DNA of 64,000 nt from Paramecium sonneborni (Eukaryota; Ciliophora; Oligohymenophorea; Peniculida; Parameciidae), in assembly GCA_905182985.1 (NCBI GenBank), contig CAJJDN010000017.1, forward strand, positions 443,775 to 507,774, given 5' to 3'. The notes beneath the pieces are model-generated. The model did not search any database. It saw nothing but the letters and a program-made list of their open reading frames with translations, and was not told where the DNA came from. Shown here one piece after another: positions 46,901 to 58,664 of the stretch. The translations under genes were made by a program, and so were the position numbers. Every line of letters starts with the position of its first letter. The first letter of the stretch is position 1.

Positions 46901-49900
46901 ATTTCACTTAAAAGTTTAAAGATGAATTAATTTTGTTATTAATTATGTTTGAAGATAAACCTAAACATACATTCTCAATTAAAATCTAAGATGAACCAAA
47001 AAAAAATTTTCAAATTAAATCTTTTTTAACTGAGTATACAAAAAAATATTCAGAGAAATATTATATTACTTTGAATATAGGAACTTATTATATTAATTAA
47101 TAATTTTAGAACTCTTTCTAAGGAACCATAAATAATTTTATTTTAATTGAAAAGATTTTGTATACAAAATAAATAGATGCTATTTTTTTAAGAAATTAAA
47201 ATAATTTAATAGATATTATAGAAAAGGAGTTATTTATATTTGGGAATGAAGATATAGAAAGTATTATATAATAAAATTATTAGGCAGGGAATTTTAATAT
47301 TTGGATATCGAGAAATTCAAAACTTGTTTTTAATTAGTAGAAATTAAAGATGTAATAAAAGTTATAAAGTTTTAAGCAATATAAGAATAGAATTTTTTTA
47401 TGAATATGATAAAAAAACAAGTTTAGCACAAAATAGTGTAAGAATAAAATAAAATAGTAAAAGTATTTTATTAAGGAATAAATATAATTGAAGATGCAAG
47501 TTTGGCTGAAGTATTTTTAAGTTTAGATAATATTGAAATCATACTATTTATAATTTAAATATCCACTTAAACATACTTTAATCTCGAAAATTTTGAAAGA
47601 AGATCAAGTAGATTAAAAACATTATAGGTGACTTTGTAAAATGGAACTACAAGAAGTTAAGGAGTTTATAGAAGAACAAATTACTTCGATAATTTTGGCA
47701 GATAATTGTTTTTAAAAAAAGATATGAGAAAATCTAGAGAAGATTACTTAAATTGTCAACAGTTTCATTTAAATTTAACTAAATAAAATAGTTCTTCGTT
47801 AACTTAAGGAGAATCTCCTATTCAATTAAGTCAAAAAATTTAGTAAATAGATACAAATGTAACTAGTTCTAATTCTAATTCAATCATATATGATTAAAGT
47901 AATCCAACAGTATCTTAATTTAATTTAGATTAATTGGAATAAAATTCTTATAATTCTTAGAATTCAGGATTTTAAATTTAACAAATATAATAATTTGATG
48001 AACAAAGTTTAGCTAAATCTAATGATTTGGAAACAAAACAAACAGTATTAACAGATTTCACCTTAATTGAAAAGCCTAATTTTACTTCATCTAATGAAAA
48101 ATACTTTTCAAATAAGTATATTGAAATTATAAGAGTAAAATCATAAAATGTAAAAAGGACAACTTAAAGAAATAACACATAAAATTATTCTCCAAAAAAA
48201 TAAATACCAACCATTTAGTTGAATTAAAATATATAAGATACAAAAAGTGATAAAACTATAGATTATAATTTTGAAGAAAGATCATCAATTTAGAATGATA
48301 TAATTATATATTAGTGTGAATGGATAAGAGTTAAAATGCAAGTATATGGAGAGTTAAAAATATTAGAAAAAGGAAGAATTTTATAATTTTAAAGTGATGC
48401 TAAAGAGCGTCCTGAACAGGAGTTCTATACATATGGAACAATAGTATTTAAATATTTTTATCATTTATAGTCTTTCAATTTAAAAAAGGTTAAAACGATT
48501 AAAACTTTAAATACATCTTAAATATATGAAATATAGACTCGACGTTATTCTCATAAAGAAATAGCATTAGAAATATTTTGTAAAAATCAAAAATCATATT
48601 TTTTTGTTTTATATGATAGTGAAAAAAGAAATTAATTTTTGAATTATTTTAAACAATATTATCATATCCGTATAGTAGTAGATCGTAGAGCAGGTAAAGT
48701 TTTTGATTTATATTAGAATTTTAGGCTCGGAATTATACAAATAAATGGCGTTAAGGAGAAATATCGAATTTTGAATACTTAATGTTGATAAATAAATATT
48801 CTGGTAGATCATTAAATGATTTAAATTAATACCCTATTTTCCCTTGGGTTATTAGTGACTATACTAGTAAAACAATAGATTTAGTATAATATTGATTGAT
48901 TAATTAGAATAATAGAGAATAGTATAGAGATTTAGATAAGATGATTGGTAATATAAATAAGGAAAGATTGGAGAATATTAAATAAAGAGCAGAGTCTTTA
49001 AAGTAGACTTCAATGGAATATTTTTTATTTGGATCACATTTTAGTGTAGCAGCTTAAATAATAAATACTTTAGTGAGAATAGAACCTTTTACTACTCTTT
49101 AATGTGAATTATAAGATGGAAAATTAGATTAGGCAGATCGTATATTTTTTTCAATTCCTAATACTTGGGATTCTTGTTAAAATGATCATTAAGATTTTAG
49201 AGAATTAATACCTGAATATTTTTATTTTCCTGAATTTTTGAAGAATATTAATAAAATATAATTTGGTTTAAGATAAAATTAAGAGATTGTTGATAATGTG
49301 ATTTTGCCTCCTTGGGCAGAAAGTTGTGAATAATTTATAGAAATTAATAGAAAAGCATTAGAATCTACTTTTGTAAGTGAGAAATTACATAATTGGATTA
49401 ATTTAGTTTTTGGACCATATTCATAAGGAGAAGAAGCAAAAAAAAGAGATAATTTATATCATTGGTTGACTTATGAAACTTGTTGGTAATCATTAGATAA
49501 ATTATCATATCATGATAAGTAGGGATATTTAACATAGATTTAATCATTTGGTTAAGTTCCATTTTAATTATTTTAAAAAGCTCATAAACCAAAAAAAATA
49601 ATTAAATAAAATATTTATTCTCCATAAAATTTAGTAAAAATTCTAAGAGATAATAAAATGATTTATGCGAAAAGAATGTTAAAATTAGATAAAAAGCTTA
49701 TATTAAAAATTTATAAAGAGAATGATTTTTTATATGTCTTAATAAATACTTTATCTGTTTATAAATTTAAGTAATTATTTAGAAATATATTTTAGATATA
49801 ATATAAATTTAGAGAAAAAAGAGACTGAAGAAAAATTGTTGTCATCGTTGCTATTTTCAATATAAGATGTTGAAAAATTACACTTAGAAAAATGCGATAT

Positions 49901-51129
49901 TATTAAGGATTAACATAATTAAGTTATTGAAAATTAAAAAAATAATAAATCAAATCATATATTAGGTCATTAATTTTAAATTGAAGATCATTTATTATTT
50001 GTGTCTGGATATTTAAGTGGAGCTGTTTATATTTTTGATCTTCATTAAGATAAAACCTAAAATAATCCTATTTGTAATAAAATTAAACTTCACAAAAGAA
50101 GAGTAACATGTCTTTTTTATTCATCAAAATTAAAGGTATTATGTTTAGGAGCTAAAGATAACAGAGTAACAGTTTGGAAATTATAGTAATCAAATGAAAA
50201 AATACCATTTTTTGGATCATCTCCAAAATATATCTTATATGGACATGAAAAATCAATTAAATGTGTGATAATTGATGATGATATGGAGATTGTTATAAGT
50301 TTAGATAAATAAGGGAAATTATAAATACACTCAATAATATCTGGTTTATTTTTAAATGAAATTAGATTTAATTTAAGTTAAGGTGAAAAGATTTGGAATG
50401 TAATTTCAAATAAAAATGGAATAATTGCATTATTAACAACAAATAGTGAGATTATAGTTACAAGGTATAATATAGATATTATTTATAGAATTAATGGTTT
50501 TTTAATCAGAAGATATATCTATAATAATATTGGTTAAATTACACAATTTGCTTTTTATTAAGATTTTCATTTACTAGTTTCAACTCTAAAAGGAGAACTT
50601 TTATTAATATAAGATATAACAAGCCTACCAGAATAGCATCCTCTTATTTTTCACATTTATTATAATACATCTAAAATTGGAATAATTAATTTCTCTTATT
50701 GTATATATAAATTTTATTTAGAAATTGAAAATGAAGACTTTATTTTATTGATGATTTTCAGTGATGGATCCCTTTATCGTTTTATTTTAAGTGTTGGGCC
50801 AAGTAATTATATTTTTATATTTAAGATACCGATTTTTCAAATTATTTAGGAAATTTGGGAATGTGATTAATCTTAAAAACTTGATAATATTTATTTCTCT
50901 TATATAGTTAAATATAAATTTCTTAATTTTATTATGGGTAAGGTAAATAAACGATTACTTATAAATCAAAAATGGATAAGTTTCTGAAATAAAAGTAATT
51001 GATCTTTAAGGTGCTAAAAAGTTTCCAAAGCTACCTAAAAAAGAAGAAATTTTATTAAAATATGAATAATTGAAATAAGAAGTTTATCTCATAATAATAT
51101 ATTGCGTAGATCAGTAAAATAATCACTGA
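43937..51129 (+). CDS. BEACH-domain protein with WD40 repeats (NBEA/LRBA type)
   Basis: A very large gene, ATG 43937 (MLIQQRNSTIQ) to about TGA 51127-51129, some 2,300 aa after many short introns (25 nt near 46108 is clear). Order: N-terminal helical armadillo-like region; a concanavalin-like domain near 46560-47300 ([24 protein letters not shown]); a PH-BEACH domain near 48330-48700; the BEACH domain at 48720-49600 with [57 protein letters not shown] and [13 protein letters not shown]; then WD40 repeats ([27 protein letters not shown]) to about 50950. Such proteins govern vesicle fusion and membrane trafficking, including contractile vacuole and phagosome traffic in protists. The 3' end is uncertain: a 28-nt intron could replace the last codons. 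Confidence 0.92.
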
Positions 51130-51397
51130 CAAGTATAATAAATTAAAAAAAAAATTAAAAATATGTCTATCTCTTAGATTACTAATATAAAGTTTTTAAC
51201 TTATTAATAACCTCATTATCACTTAATTTAATTAATTATTTTAGGATCTTAAGAATTATTTATATTTAAATATATCAGTGATAAATTAATAAAACTATTT
51301 CTTATTAAGTTCTTTAAAAATTATCAACAAAAAAACCATATATTTAAAAAAAAGTTATTCTTAATGTAGTTTCTTTATTTTTAAATAAATATAAGAT

Positions 51398-51691
51398 TCA
51401 TGAAATTTAGCAAAAACAATCATCTATTTGATCTCTTTATTTAATATTAAATTCTTTCCAATTTTCGACTAGATTTACATCTTCTAATCCTGCTTCTGGA
51501 TTAATTTCATCTCTAAAACAAATTTTATGATTTTTCGTTTTAGATTTTATTTCAACATTATATTTATCAGTTCTTGATCTAGTTTCTTATTATTTTGCGC
51601 TTATTTCTGTGCACATTCTTTCGAACCAGAGATTTATATCTTTCTCTAACTCAATCTCTTCATCTCCAATACATTTTTATATCCTAATCAT
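51398..51691 (-). CDS. Small hypothetical protein
   Basis: ATG 51691, TGA 51400-51398, 97 aa, no intron. It is charged and soluble with ELEKDINLWFERMCTEISAK, then EIKSKTKNHKICFRDEIN and LVENWKEFNIKQRDQ. Codon use and composition are protein-like throughout. No family recognised. It converges with the BEACH gene, about 270 bp away. Confidence 0.7.
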
Positions 51692-52397
51692 TATAAAATT
51701 AAATTAATATCAATATCACAATAAATTATTGAAAATGAACTCTATAAATTATTAATAACAAATCTCTTTTAATACATATGAAAAGCATTCAATAATAAAA
51801 TAATAACCTATGATTTATTGATATAATGAACTATTCTTAATACTTCCAGCCAACAACAATATCATTATATAATTTAACGTTTGACCTTTATTATTGTGAA
51901 AGAATACAAAATTTAAATGGCCACTTTATAGATTTAATTTAAGAGGGGTTATTCATATTTTTTCAAATTACCAAAACTATTATAATAAATTTTAAAATTT
52001 ATATTGAACTTAATGACTTAAATATTGGATAATATCTATTGAATTATTACATATTTCAATTAGAAATTATATTAATCATATATTTTATATAATTTGGTTA
52101 TCTTTTTTTAAGGGATGATTTAATAAAAGTTATCATTAAATGAGGTATGTATTAAAATTTTTAGTAATTAAATTTAGTTGAAAGTAAATCGATAATTCTA
52201 ATAAGTCAATAATAATATTTTTAGCTAGAATAAGAAAATTAATTGGTCTACAATATTAATTCTGATTTTTTCTAAAGTCAATACAAATAAATATTGTTAT
52301 TTATAAGTATTGAGTTTAGAAAAAATTAGCAAAGTTTTTAGAATAGCGTAGTTGTCGTTGTAATAAATAAACTAATAATTTTTATAATAAAAATTTG
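51692..52397. other. Intergenic, no gene seen
   Basis: About 0.7 kb of AT-rich sequence with stops in all frames between two divergent genes. Confidence 0.55.
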
Positions 52398-54699
52398 ATG
52401 TAACCTCAAATATCAGAAATATCGTCAAATAATTACTTTGATTTGATAAGTGTTCCTCCATCAATGAGAAAGTAAAGTGCAAGAGTAGATTAAAGACCAA
52501 TCCAAAATAGTAAATTGTATTTTGAATCAGATTCTAATATTGATAAGTAAATATGATGATTAGGGTTAAAGCACATAATCTTTGCATAGTCTATTATAAT
52601 AAAAAGAAGCATAGTTAGATTCTTTGTAGAGAAAATATTTGTAAATCAGATAAGTAAAATCCAGAAAGCCTTAAGGATAAAATTTTATGCATGGTTATTT
52701 AGATGATTTAATTAATTCTTTCAAAGATAAGGTTGATAGTAATATAATCAGTGAGTTTATAAATTATTCAAATTCAATGAATGATATTTATAGGATATAA
52801 TAAACTCATTTACATCTTTGTTAATAACGATTATCGCAAGCAGATGCTTTAGTTGAATAACTTAAAATACTGAAAGAAGCTGATATCTTCAATCTAAAAA
52901 AGATAATTTAATCTTTACAAGAATCATTGTAATAAGCATAAGTTACAGAATTAGATTCAAATAAATTGTATAGAGATCTTTAGAATATGAAATTGAAATA
53001 CTCTAAATTGTAAAATTAATTTGAAATAGTGCAAAAGTAAAATGAGTATACAGAGAAAAATATGCAATCAATTAAATAACATCTTTAACATACAAATGAA
53101 GAAACTTAGGTTTATAAGAAAACATTAAGAAAAGAAGCTAGTTAAAATTAATAAAATTAAAGAAGAGTTTTTACTTTGGAATAAAGACTAGAAGTTTTAA
53201 GTGGAAGTGATTATAAAAAAGTAATATTCTTCAAGAATTTTAGGATAAAGATACATTGAGAAACATTATAGAAGATATGCTTAAAGAAAATGAAGCAAAT
53301 AAGAGGAAGGCATTCTAAAAATGTTAAGAAGTTTTAAAATTAGAACAAGCTGTTTAAGATTTGAAAGAAAAGAATCAGAAATTACAAAAGAGAAATATGC
53401 TTTTAGAGAAATAATTAAAACTATTAGGGTATTCAGCTTATGATTTAAATGGGAATACTATAGCTTAAAAGACGATAGTAGATTCAAATGATTAAGATGA
53501 TGAGGCTATAGATGTCTTTTAGCAAGTGAATTTACCTAATAAATTAGATTTTAAATTAAATAATTTAAAATAGAGGTAGAAAAATTAAGTATAAGACTTA
53601 TTAGATTGTGGTATCAAATAAGCCATCGATTAATTATTTTAAATGGATTAACAATATTAGATTGATTAAATAAGCATATTTATGGATTTGTTTGTATAAT
53701 ATAAAAATTTAGGAGAAAGTGTGAATAGCTTAATAAATTTAATTAAATAGCTTTTGAAAATTGATCAGATAGAATTAATAATGCAAAAATTGAGCAATGA
53801 TTCATAATTGTTTAACTGTGAATTAATTTAGTTATGGCTTATAGATTAATAGACAGCTACATTTTACACTTATAATTAAAAAAATGAATTAGTGAATGCT
53901 TATATAGATACAGATGAATTTCTTAATGTAGTAAAATCTTGTTAACCAATTTATAAATAATAAGCATTTATTTATAGAAATATAAATAGTGCTAGATTTG
54001 CAAAAGACTGTTATCTTATTCCCTTACTTAATGAGAGTAGATTAATTGGTATAATATCATTAGAAAATCTAAATAATAAAAAGTAAGATGCAAAATACCT
54101 AGGATTATTGATTTCTTAATTACTATTGGCTATAATCGATAAAGTTTTGTAATTTAAACTTATAAATTATTAATTGAGATATAAAAATCTTTTATTTGAA
54201 GCATTTATAGAATTATCAAAATAGAAGTCGAAATATAAATTATAAAAGTCTATTGAAAGTCATGCTGAAACCCTTTTTGGTGTAGCCAGTAGTAGATTTT
54301 TCTTTTATAGTTAAGGAATAATTTATACATATAAGGATGATTTACATACTACTGAATATAGTTCTGATATTGGAGTAATTGGTTATGTAGCAAAAACACA
54401 AGAATCGTTACTTATAGGTAATATTAAATAGCATCACTCATTTCATTAATCAGTAGATATGACTAGTGGATTGCCAATATTTACATTGCCTTTAGCTTTT
54501 GGTGTATTATAAATAGTTTTAAATTAGAGTGCACAGTTGTAATAAAATAGTAAATAATAATAATAAATATATTAAATTAGATAAATCAGTAGAAGTTCGT
54601 AAATTGTTATAACCAGGAGAGACTTTATAAAGTATGGCATTGATGTTCACTTAAGTTTGTAATTTTGCATATTAGATTCTTTAAAAAGAGTTATAATGA
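52398..54699 (+). CDS. Coiled-coil protein with GAF-like domains
   Basis: ATG 52398, TGA 54697-54699, introns 52547-52571 (25 nt), 53221-53243 (23 nt) and 54530-54551 (22 nt), 743 aa. Residues 1-100 are disordered. A long coiled coil occupies about 130-400 (for example EQLKILKEADIFNLKK, DLKEKNQKLQKRNMLLE). The C-terminal part holds GAF-like units: AFIYRNINSARFAKDCYLIP, LLNESRLIGIISLENLNN, and later ETLFGVASSRFFFYSQ, SDIGVIGYVAKTQESLLI, GLPIFTLPLAFG. GAF domains bind small ligands such as cyclic nucleotides, but the NKFDE-type signature is not seen. The tail ends PGETLQSMALMFTQV. The partner is unknown. Confidence 0.83.
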
Positions 54700-54797
54700 T
54701 AATAATATAACATTCTTAAAATAGAAATCTTTTATTAATTAAATAAGCTTTTATATTTAATATAAAATTAACAATAATGTAGACAATATGTTAAAAC

Positions 54798-55954
54798 TCA
54801 TTCTGCACTTTTTTCTGTAGATACAGCAATAATTGGAGCAACAGAATAAGCTTCTAATTGTAATTAGTTTTGACCTAAAGAAATAAGAAATTAAAAATAC
54901 CGACAGCAACATAAGCTAATCCTTTCATACCCCAAGTGTCTCCCCATGAATTTTCAATAATCCAATAATTAACTCCATCTTATTTACCCCAACCAATAAC
55001 TTTAACTGCATGACCAAATTAGAATCTAATTAATTTAAAATATAGAATACTTTGAACTTCCTTCTACTATTTCATAAATTCCTCCTTTATAAACAAGGAA
55101 ATCTTTAAAGACTTAAATCACAGCAACAACTGGACCATTATTCAAGATTTCTCTTTTAATATTTTCTTCGCTTGAAACTACACAATAATCTTAAATCTTG
55201 TATTTTTCACAATTAGAAAATAAAGCATCACAATCATTTTAAGCATCTTCAGTTCCAGTATATGGTAAACATGAAGTTGATACAAATCCTTATTTTTTAC
55301 CAACTTCTAAAACTCTTGTTACACTACCACCTCCACATTTATAATTTTTATCATCACATGATATTGGAGATTAAGGTGATAATTGTTCTTAAAATTCTCC
55401 ATTTCTAGATTTACATAATCTATCACTTGTAGATGAAACAGCTGCTATTGAATAACTTGATGAACAATTTCCTATTTTTTATTTAATATAATATTAATAC
55501 CTTAAAAATAGATTGGTTATGCACATTCTGGTTAAGCTTCTCTGAAGTTATAACTTTCTGGAATAATAACACTACTTTCAGGGCATTATTATATTTTTCC
55601 TTTGAATGTCAAATGATTATTAAAAATAAATTTAGCATCACTAAATTTCCAATCTTTAAAGAAATCATTTGGTCCCTATTAATATGATCCTAAAGAATTA
55701 TGAGCAGCTATTTCCTCTTCATCTATTACAGGAGCTGTTGTTAATTTCTTGCTTGATCTTGTCAATATGGAAAACAAAGCATAAACACATACAAATCCAA
55801 ATGCTCCTATAACCAAATGGTAAGCATATTTTTCAAAAAAGCTTGGCTATGTTTAATTACGTCTTTTCATTGCTTAAGCTGCTTTCTCTCTTTAAGCAAC
55901 CTTTTCTGGGGATTAAGGAGAAGGACTTCTTTATCTTTGAGACACTTAACTCAT
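54798..55954 (-). CDS. Membrane-anchored papain-family (C1A) protein with Ser at the catalytic Cys
   Basis: ATG 55954, TGA 54800-54798, with introns of 29, 25 and 26 nt; about 358 aa. Cytosolic Lys/Arg/Gln-rich N-terminus, one membrane segment at about residues 45-65 (HLVIGAFGFVCVYALFSI), then a papain fold. The active-site segment QGNCSSSYSIAA corresponds to QGxCGSCWAFA of papain: the oxyanion Gln is kept, but Cys25 is Ser (codon at 55457-55455) and Trp26 is Tyr. The His (FGHAVKVIGWG) and Asn (IIENSWGDTWG) are intact. It may be inactive or a Ser-nucleophile variant, as in the SERA or TINAG branches of the family. Type II membrane topology, probably in an endolysosomal compartment. Confidence 0.88.
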
Positions 55955-56576
55955 CTATTAATTTAATTATTCAACACGTTTTATTAATTTAGTTATATTT
56001 ATATATACTGTAAAAATTATATATTTTAATTAAATCATAAGAAGAATGCATGTTCAAGGGCTTAACTTGCATTTATTCTTTTTTTCTATTCATATTATAT
56101 TAAATTTATACATGATCATAAATAAAGATTTTTTCAAGTAAGTCAATCCCTTCTTTACTAACTAAATTTTAATTCTTTCTGTTTATTAATCTTGTAAAAT
56201 CTATTCGATTCTAAACTAAAGGAAGTTCATCCAGATCTAACTTAATATCATATTTCTGTAAGTATTCATATAAATCATTTGTTCCTAACATAGATATTAT
56301 TTTCTTTAATTAATCTTCATTATCCTTTCCAGGTAATAATGGATGTGTCTTAAATATAAAATCTGCCAACATACATCCTACTGCCCATATATCTATTGAA
56401 TAATCATATTATTTATATTTCATTAATAATTCTGGTGCTTTATAGTATCTGGTACCCATTTTAGTAGATTGCTGTCTTCCTTCATCATAAAATTAACTTA
56501 AACCCCAATCAATTAATATAATATTATCATTATCATCAACTAAAACATTTGAACCTTTAATATCTCTATGCATAAT
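55729..56576. repeat. First copy of an 848-bp exact duplication (assembly overlap)
   Basis: Bases 55729-56576 recur at 56895-57742 with a constant offset of 1166. The first copy runs into the N gap; the second begins directly after it. Confidence 0.93.
56035..56576 (-). CDS. CK2-like kinase, truncated duplicate copy (C-terminal part)
   Basis: Identical to the 3' part of the kinase at 57201-58306: it ends at TGA 56037-56035 and contains the DWGLSQFYDEG motif and the C-lobe. It is cut by the N gap. It is an artefact of contig joining rather than a second gene. Confidence 0.85.
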
Positions 56577-56894
56577 NNNNNNNNNNNNNNNNNNNNNNNN
56601 NNNNNNNNNNNNNNNNNNNNNNNNNNNNNNNNNNNNNNNNNNNNNNNNNNNNNNNNNNNNNNNNNNNNNNNNNNNNNNNNNNNNNNNNNNNNNNNNNNNN
56701 NNNNNNNNNNNNNNNNNNNNNNNNNNNNNNNNNNNNNNNNNNNNNNNNNNNNNNNNNNNNNNNNNNNNNNNNNNNNNNNNNNNNNNNNNNNNNNNNNNNN
56801 NNNNNNNNNNNNNNNNNNNNNNNNNNNNNNNNNNNNNNNNNNNNNNNNNNNNNNNNNNNNNNNNNNNNNNNNNNNNNNNNNNNNNNNNNNNNNN
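56577..56894. other. Assembly gap (318 N)
   Basis: A run of N between two copies of the same sequence. Since the flanks overlap, the gap has probably no real content. Open frames across it are meaningless. Confidence 0.95.
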
Positions 56895-57120
56895 CAGGAG
56901 CTGTTGTTAATTTCTTGCTTGATCTTGTCAATATGGAAAACAAAGCATAAACACATACAAATCCAAATGCTCCTATAACCAAATGGTAAGCATATTTTTC
57001 AAAAAAGCTTGGCTATGTTTAATTACGTCTTTTCATTGCTTAAGCTGCTTTCTCTCTTTAAGCAACCTTTTCTGGGGATTAAGGAGAAGGACTTCTTTAT
57101 CTTTGAGACACTTAACTCAT
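56895..57120 (-). CDS. Papain-family protein, truncated duplicate copy (N-terminal part)
   Basis: Repeats the first 75 codons of the gene at 54798-55954 (ATG 57120, membrane segment included) and is cut at the gap. Artefact, not a second gene. Confidence 0.85.
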
Positions 57121-57742
57121 CTATTAATTTAATTATTCAACACGTTTTATTAATTTAGTTATATTTATATATACTGTAAAAATTATATATTTTAATTAAA
57201 TCATAAGAAGAATGCATGTTCAAGGGCTTAACTTGCATTTATTCTTTTTTTCTATTCATATTATATTAAATTTATACATGATCATAAATAAAGATTTTTT
57301 CAAGTAAGTCAATCCCTTCTTTACTAACTAAATTTTAATTCTTTCTGTTTATTAATCTTGTAAAATCTATTCGATTCTAAACTAAAGGAAGTTCATCCAG
57401 ATCTAACTTAATATCATATTTCTGTAAGTATTCATATAAATCATTTGTTCCTAACATAGATATTATTTTCTTTAATTAATCTTCATTATCCTTTCCAGGT
57501 AATAATGGATGTGTCTTAAATATAAAATCTGCCAACATACATCCTACTGCCCATATATCTATTGAATAATCATATTATTTATATTTCATTAATAATTCTG
57601 GTGCTTTATAGTATCTGGTACCCATTTTAGTAGATTGCTGTCTTCCTTCATCATAAAATTAACTTAAACCCCAATCAATTAATATAATATTATCATTATC
57701 ATCAACTAAAACATTTGAACCTTTAATATCTCTATGCATAAT
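56895..57742. repeat. Second copy of the 848-bp exact duplication
   Basis: Repeats 55729-56576 and then continues into the remainder of the CK2-like kinase, whose full reading is therefore in this copy. Confidence 0.93.
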
Positions 57743-58306
57743 ATGTATTTCATGTGCTTTATTTAGAGCAGTAAATATTTATTTAAAGTAATTTTTCACT
57801 TATTATAAAGAATAATCCCCGTTCTTACGGATATCATCTAAACATCTAGTTGTATTTTAATATGCAAATATAATAGTGGCTTCAATGTGTTCTACCTTAT
57901 GTGATTATTTTTTTGAATCCATCTTAGGAGTTTCTTGATTTTGATTTTCAACACCAAAATCAAAAAAATCATCTGATTCTTCATCATCTCCTTTGATTGC
58001 ATCTATTATCTAAACAATATTTGGTAATCCTTATAAAGCTTTAAGAATCTAAATTTCTCTATTTACAACTCTTTCTCTGCTACCTTTAATATGTTTTAAA
58101 ACAACAGGTTCTTAATCTTCAACTCTGTAGCCTAAGTAAACTTCAGAAAAAGCACCTTTTCCTATCATTTCTGTGAATGCATAATCAAAAATGTTTCCAG
58201 AATTGTAATTCAAATAAAAATCTACATCATCAGAAATGAGTTATTATTATTATTCATATGTAAATGCTAAGATTTGAATAGGCAAGAAAAGGAAAAAAGG
58301 TATCAT
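57201..58306 (-). CDS. CK2-alpha-like protein kinase with predicted signal peptide
   Basis: ATG 58306, TGA 57203-57201; a 26-nt intron joins IFIYDH to [16 protein letters not shown] at the C-terminus. Kinase motifs are complete: [19 protein letters not shown] (ATP-binding Lys), [14 protein letters not shown] (catalytic Asp and Asn) and DWG in place of DFG, the hallmark of CK2, followed by [14 protein letters not shown]. An acidic insert ([12 protein letters not shown]) follows beta-3/alpha-C. The only in-frame start gives [19 protein letters not shown], a good signal peptide, so the kinase may enter the secretory pathway. The gene lies 81 bp upstream of the Ser-papain start copy, same strand. 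Confidence 0.87.
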
Positions 58307-58353
58307 AGATAAAAAAACGTATTTTTTATATAATGTATAAGGTTGAAATAAAT

Positions 58354-58651
58354 TCATAAAATTTTAGAATCACTCCATTCTTTATTACAAAGTGGACATG
58401 TATTGCTTTATTTTAGCCATCTATCAATACAATGTTTATGAAATCCATGATTACAAAGTCCTTAAACTATTTTACACTAAGTAATTGATATAAAAGAGTA
58501 ATACTTCATCTTAAACTTGGTTAGCTTCACACTCCAAACATTATCCAAATAGACTCTATCTATCAATAGCACATCTATCATCTTTAATATTCCATCTCCA
58601 AACACCTACAGCTTACCATGATTTGATTTCTATTTTATTTTCTTAATCCAT
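58354..58651 (-). CDS. RBX1: RBX1/ROC1 RING-H2 subunit of cullin ubiquitin ligases
   Basis: ATG 58651, TGA 58356-58354, one 28-nt intron (58477-58504), 89 aa. WQAVGVWRWNIKDDRCAI matches the RBX1 cullin-binding strand and first zinc ligand. Then CLECEAN, CNHGFHKHCIDRWLKQ and TCPLCNKEW. Two substitutions stand out: the second Cys of CAIC is Asp (CAID), and the Asp of the usual CPLD is Cys (CPLC, as in APC11). Zinc binding is still plausible since Asp can be a ligand. It recruits the E2 enzyme to cullins. Shorter N-terminus than in animals. Confidence 0.92.
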
Positions 58652-58664
58652 TATTAAAAATAAT

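Noticed and set aside
56540..56982. Open frames of about 137 codons across the N run
   Set aside because: They are produced by untranslatable N bases; only the flanking 20-30 codons are real and belong to the kinase and papain-like genes.
54798..58306. A protease-kinase operon-like system
   Set aside because: The genes are merely close on one strand, as is common in this compact genome; nothing shows co-transcription or a shared pathway.
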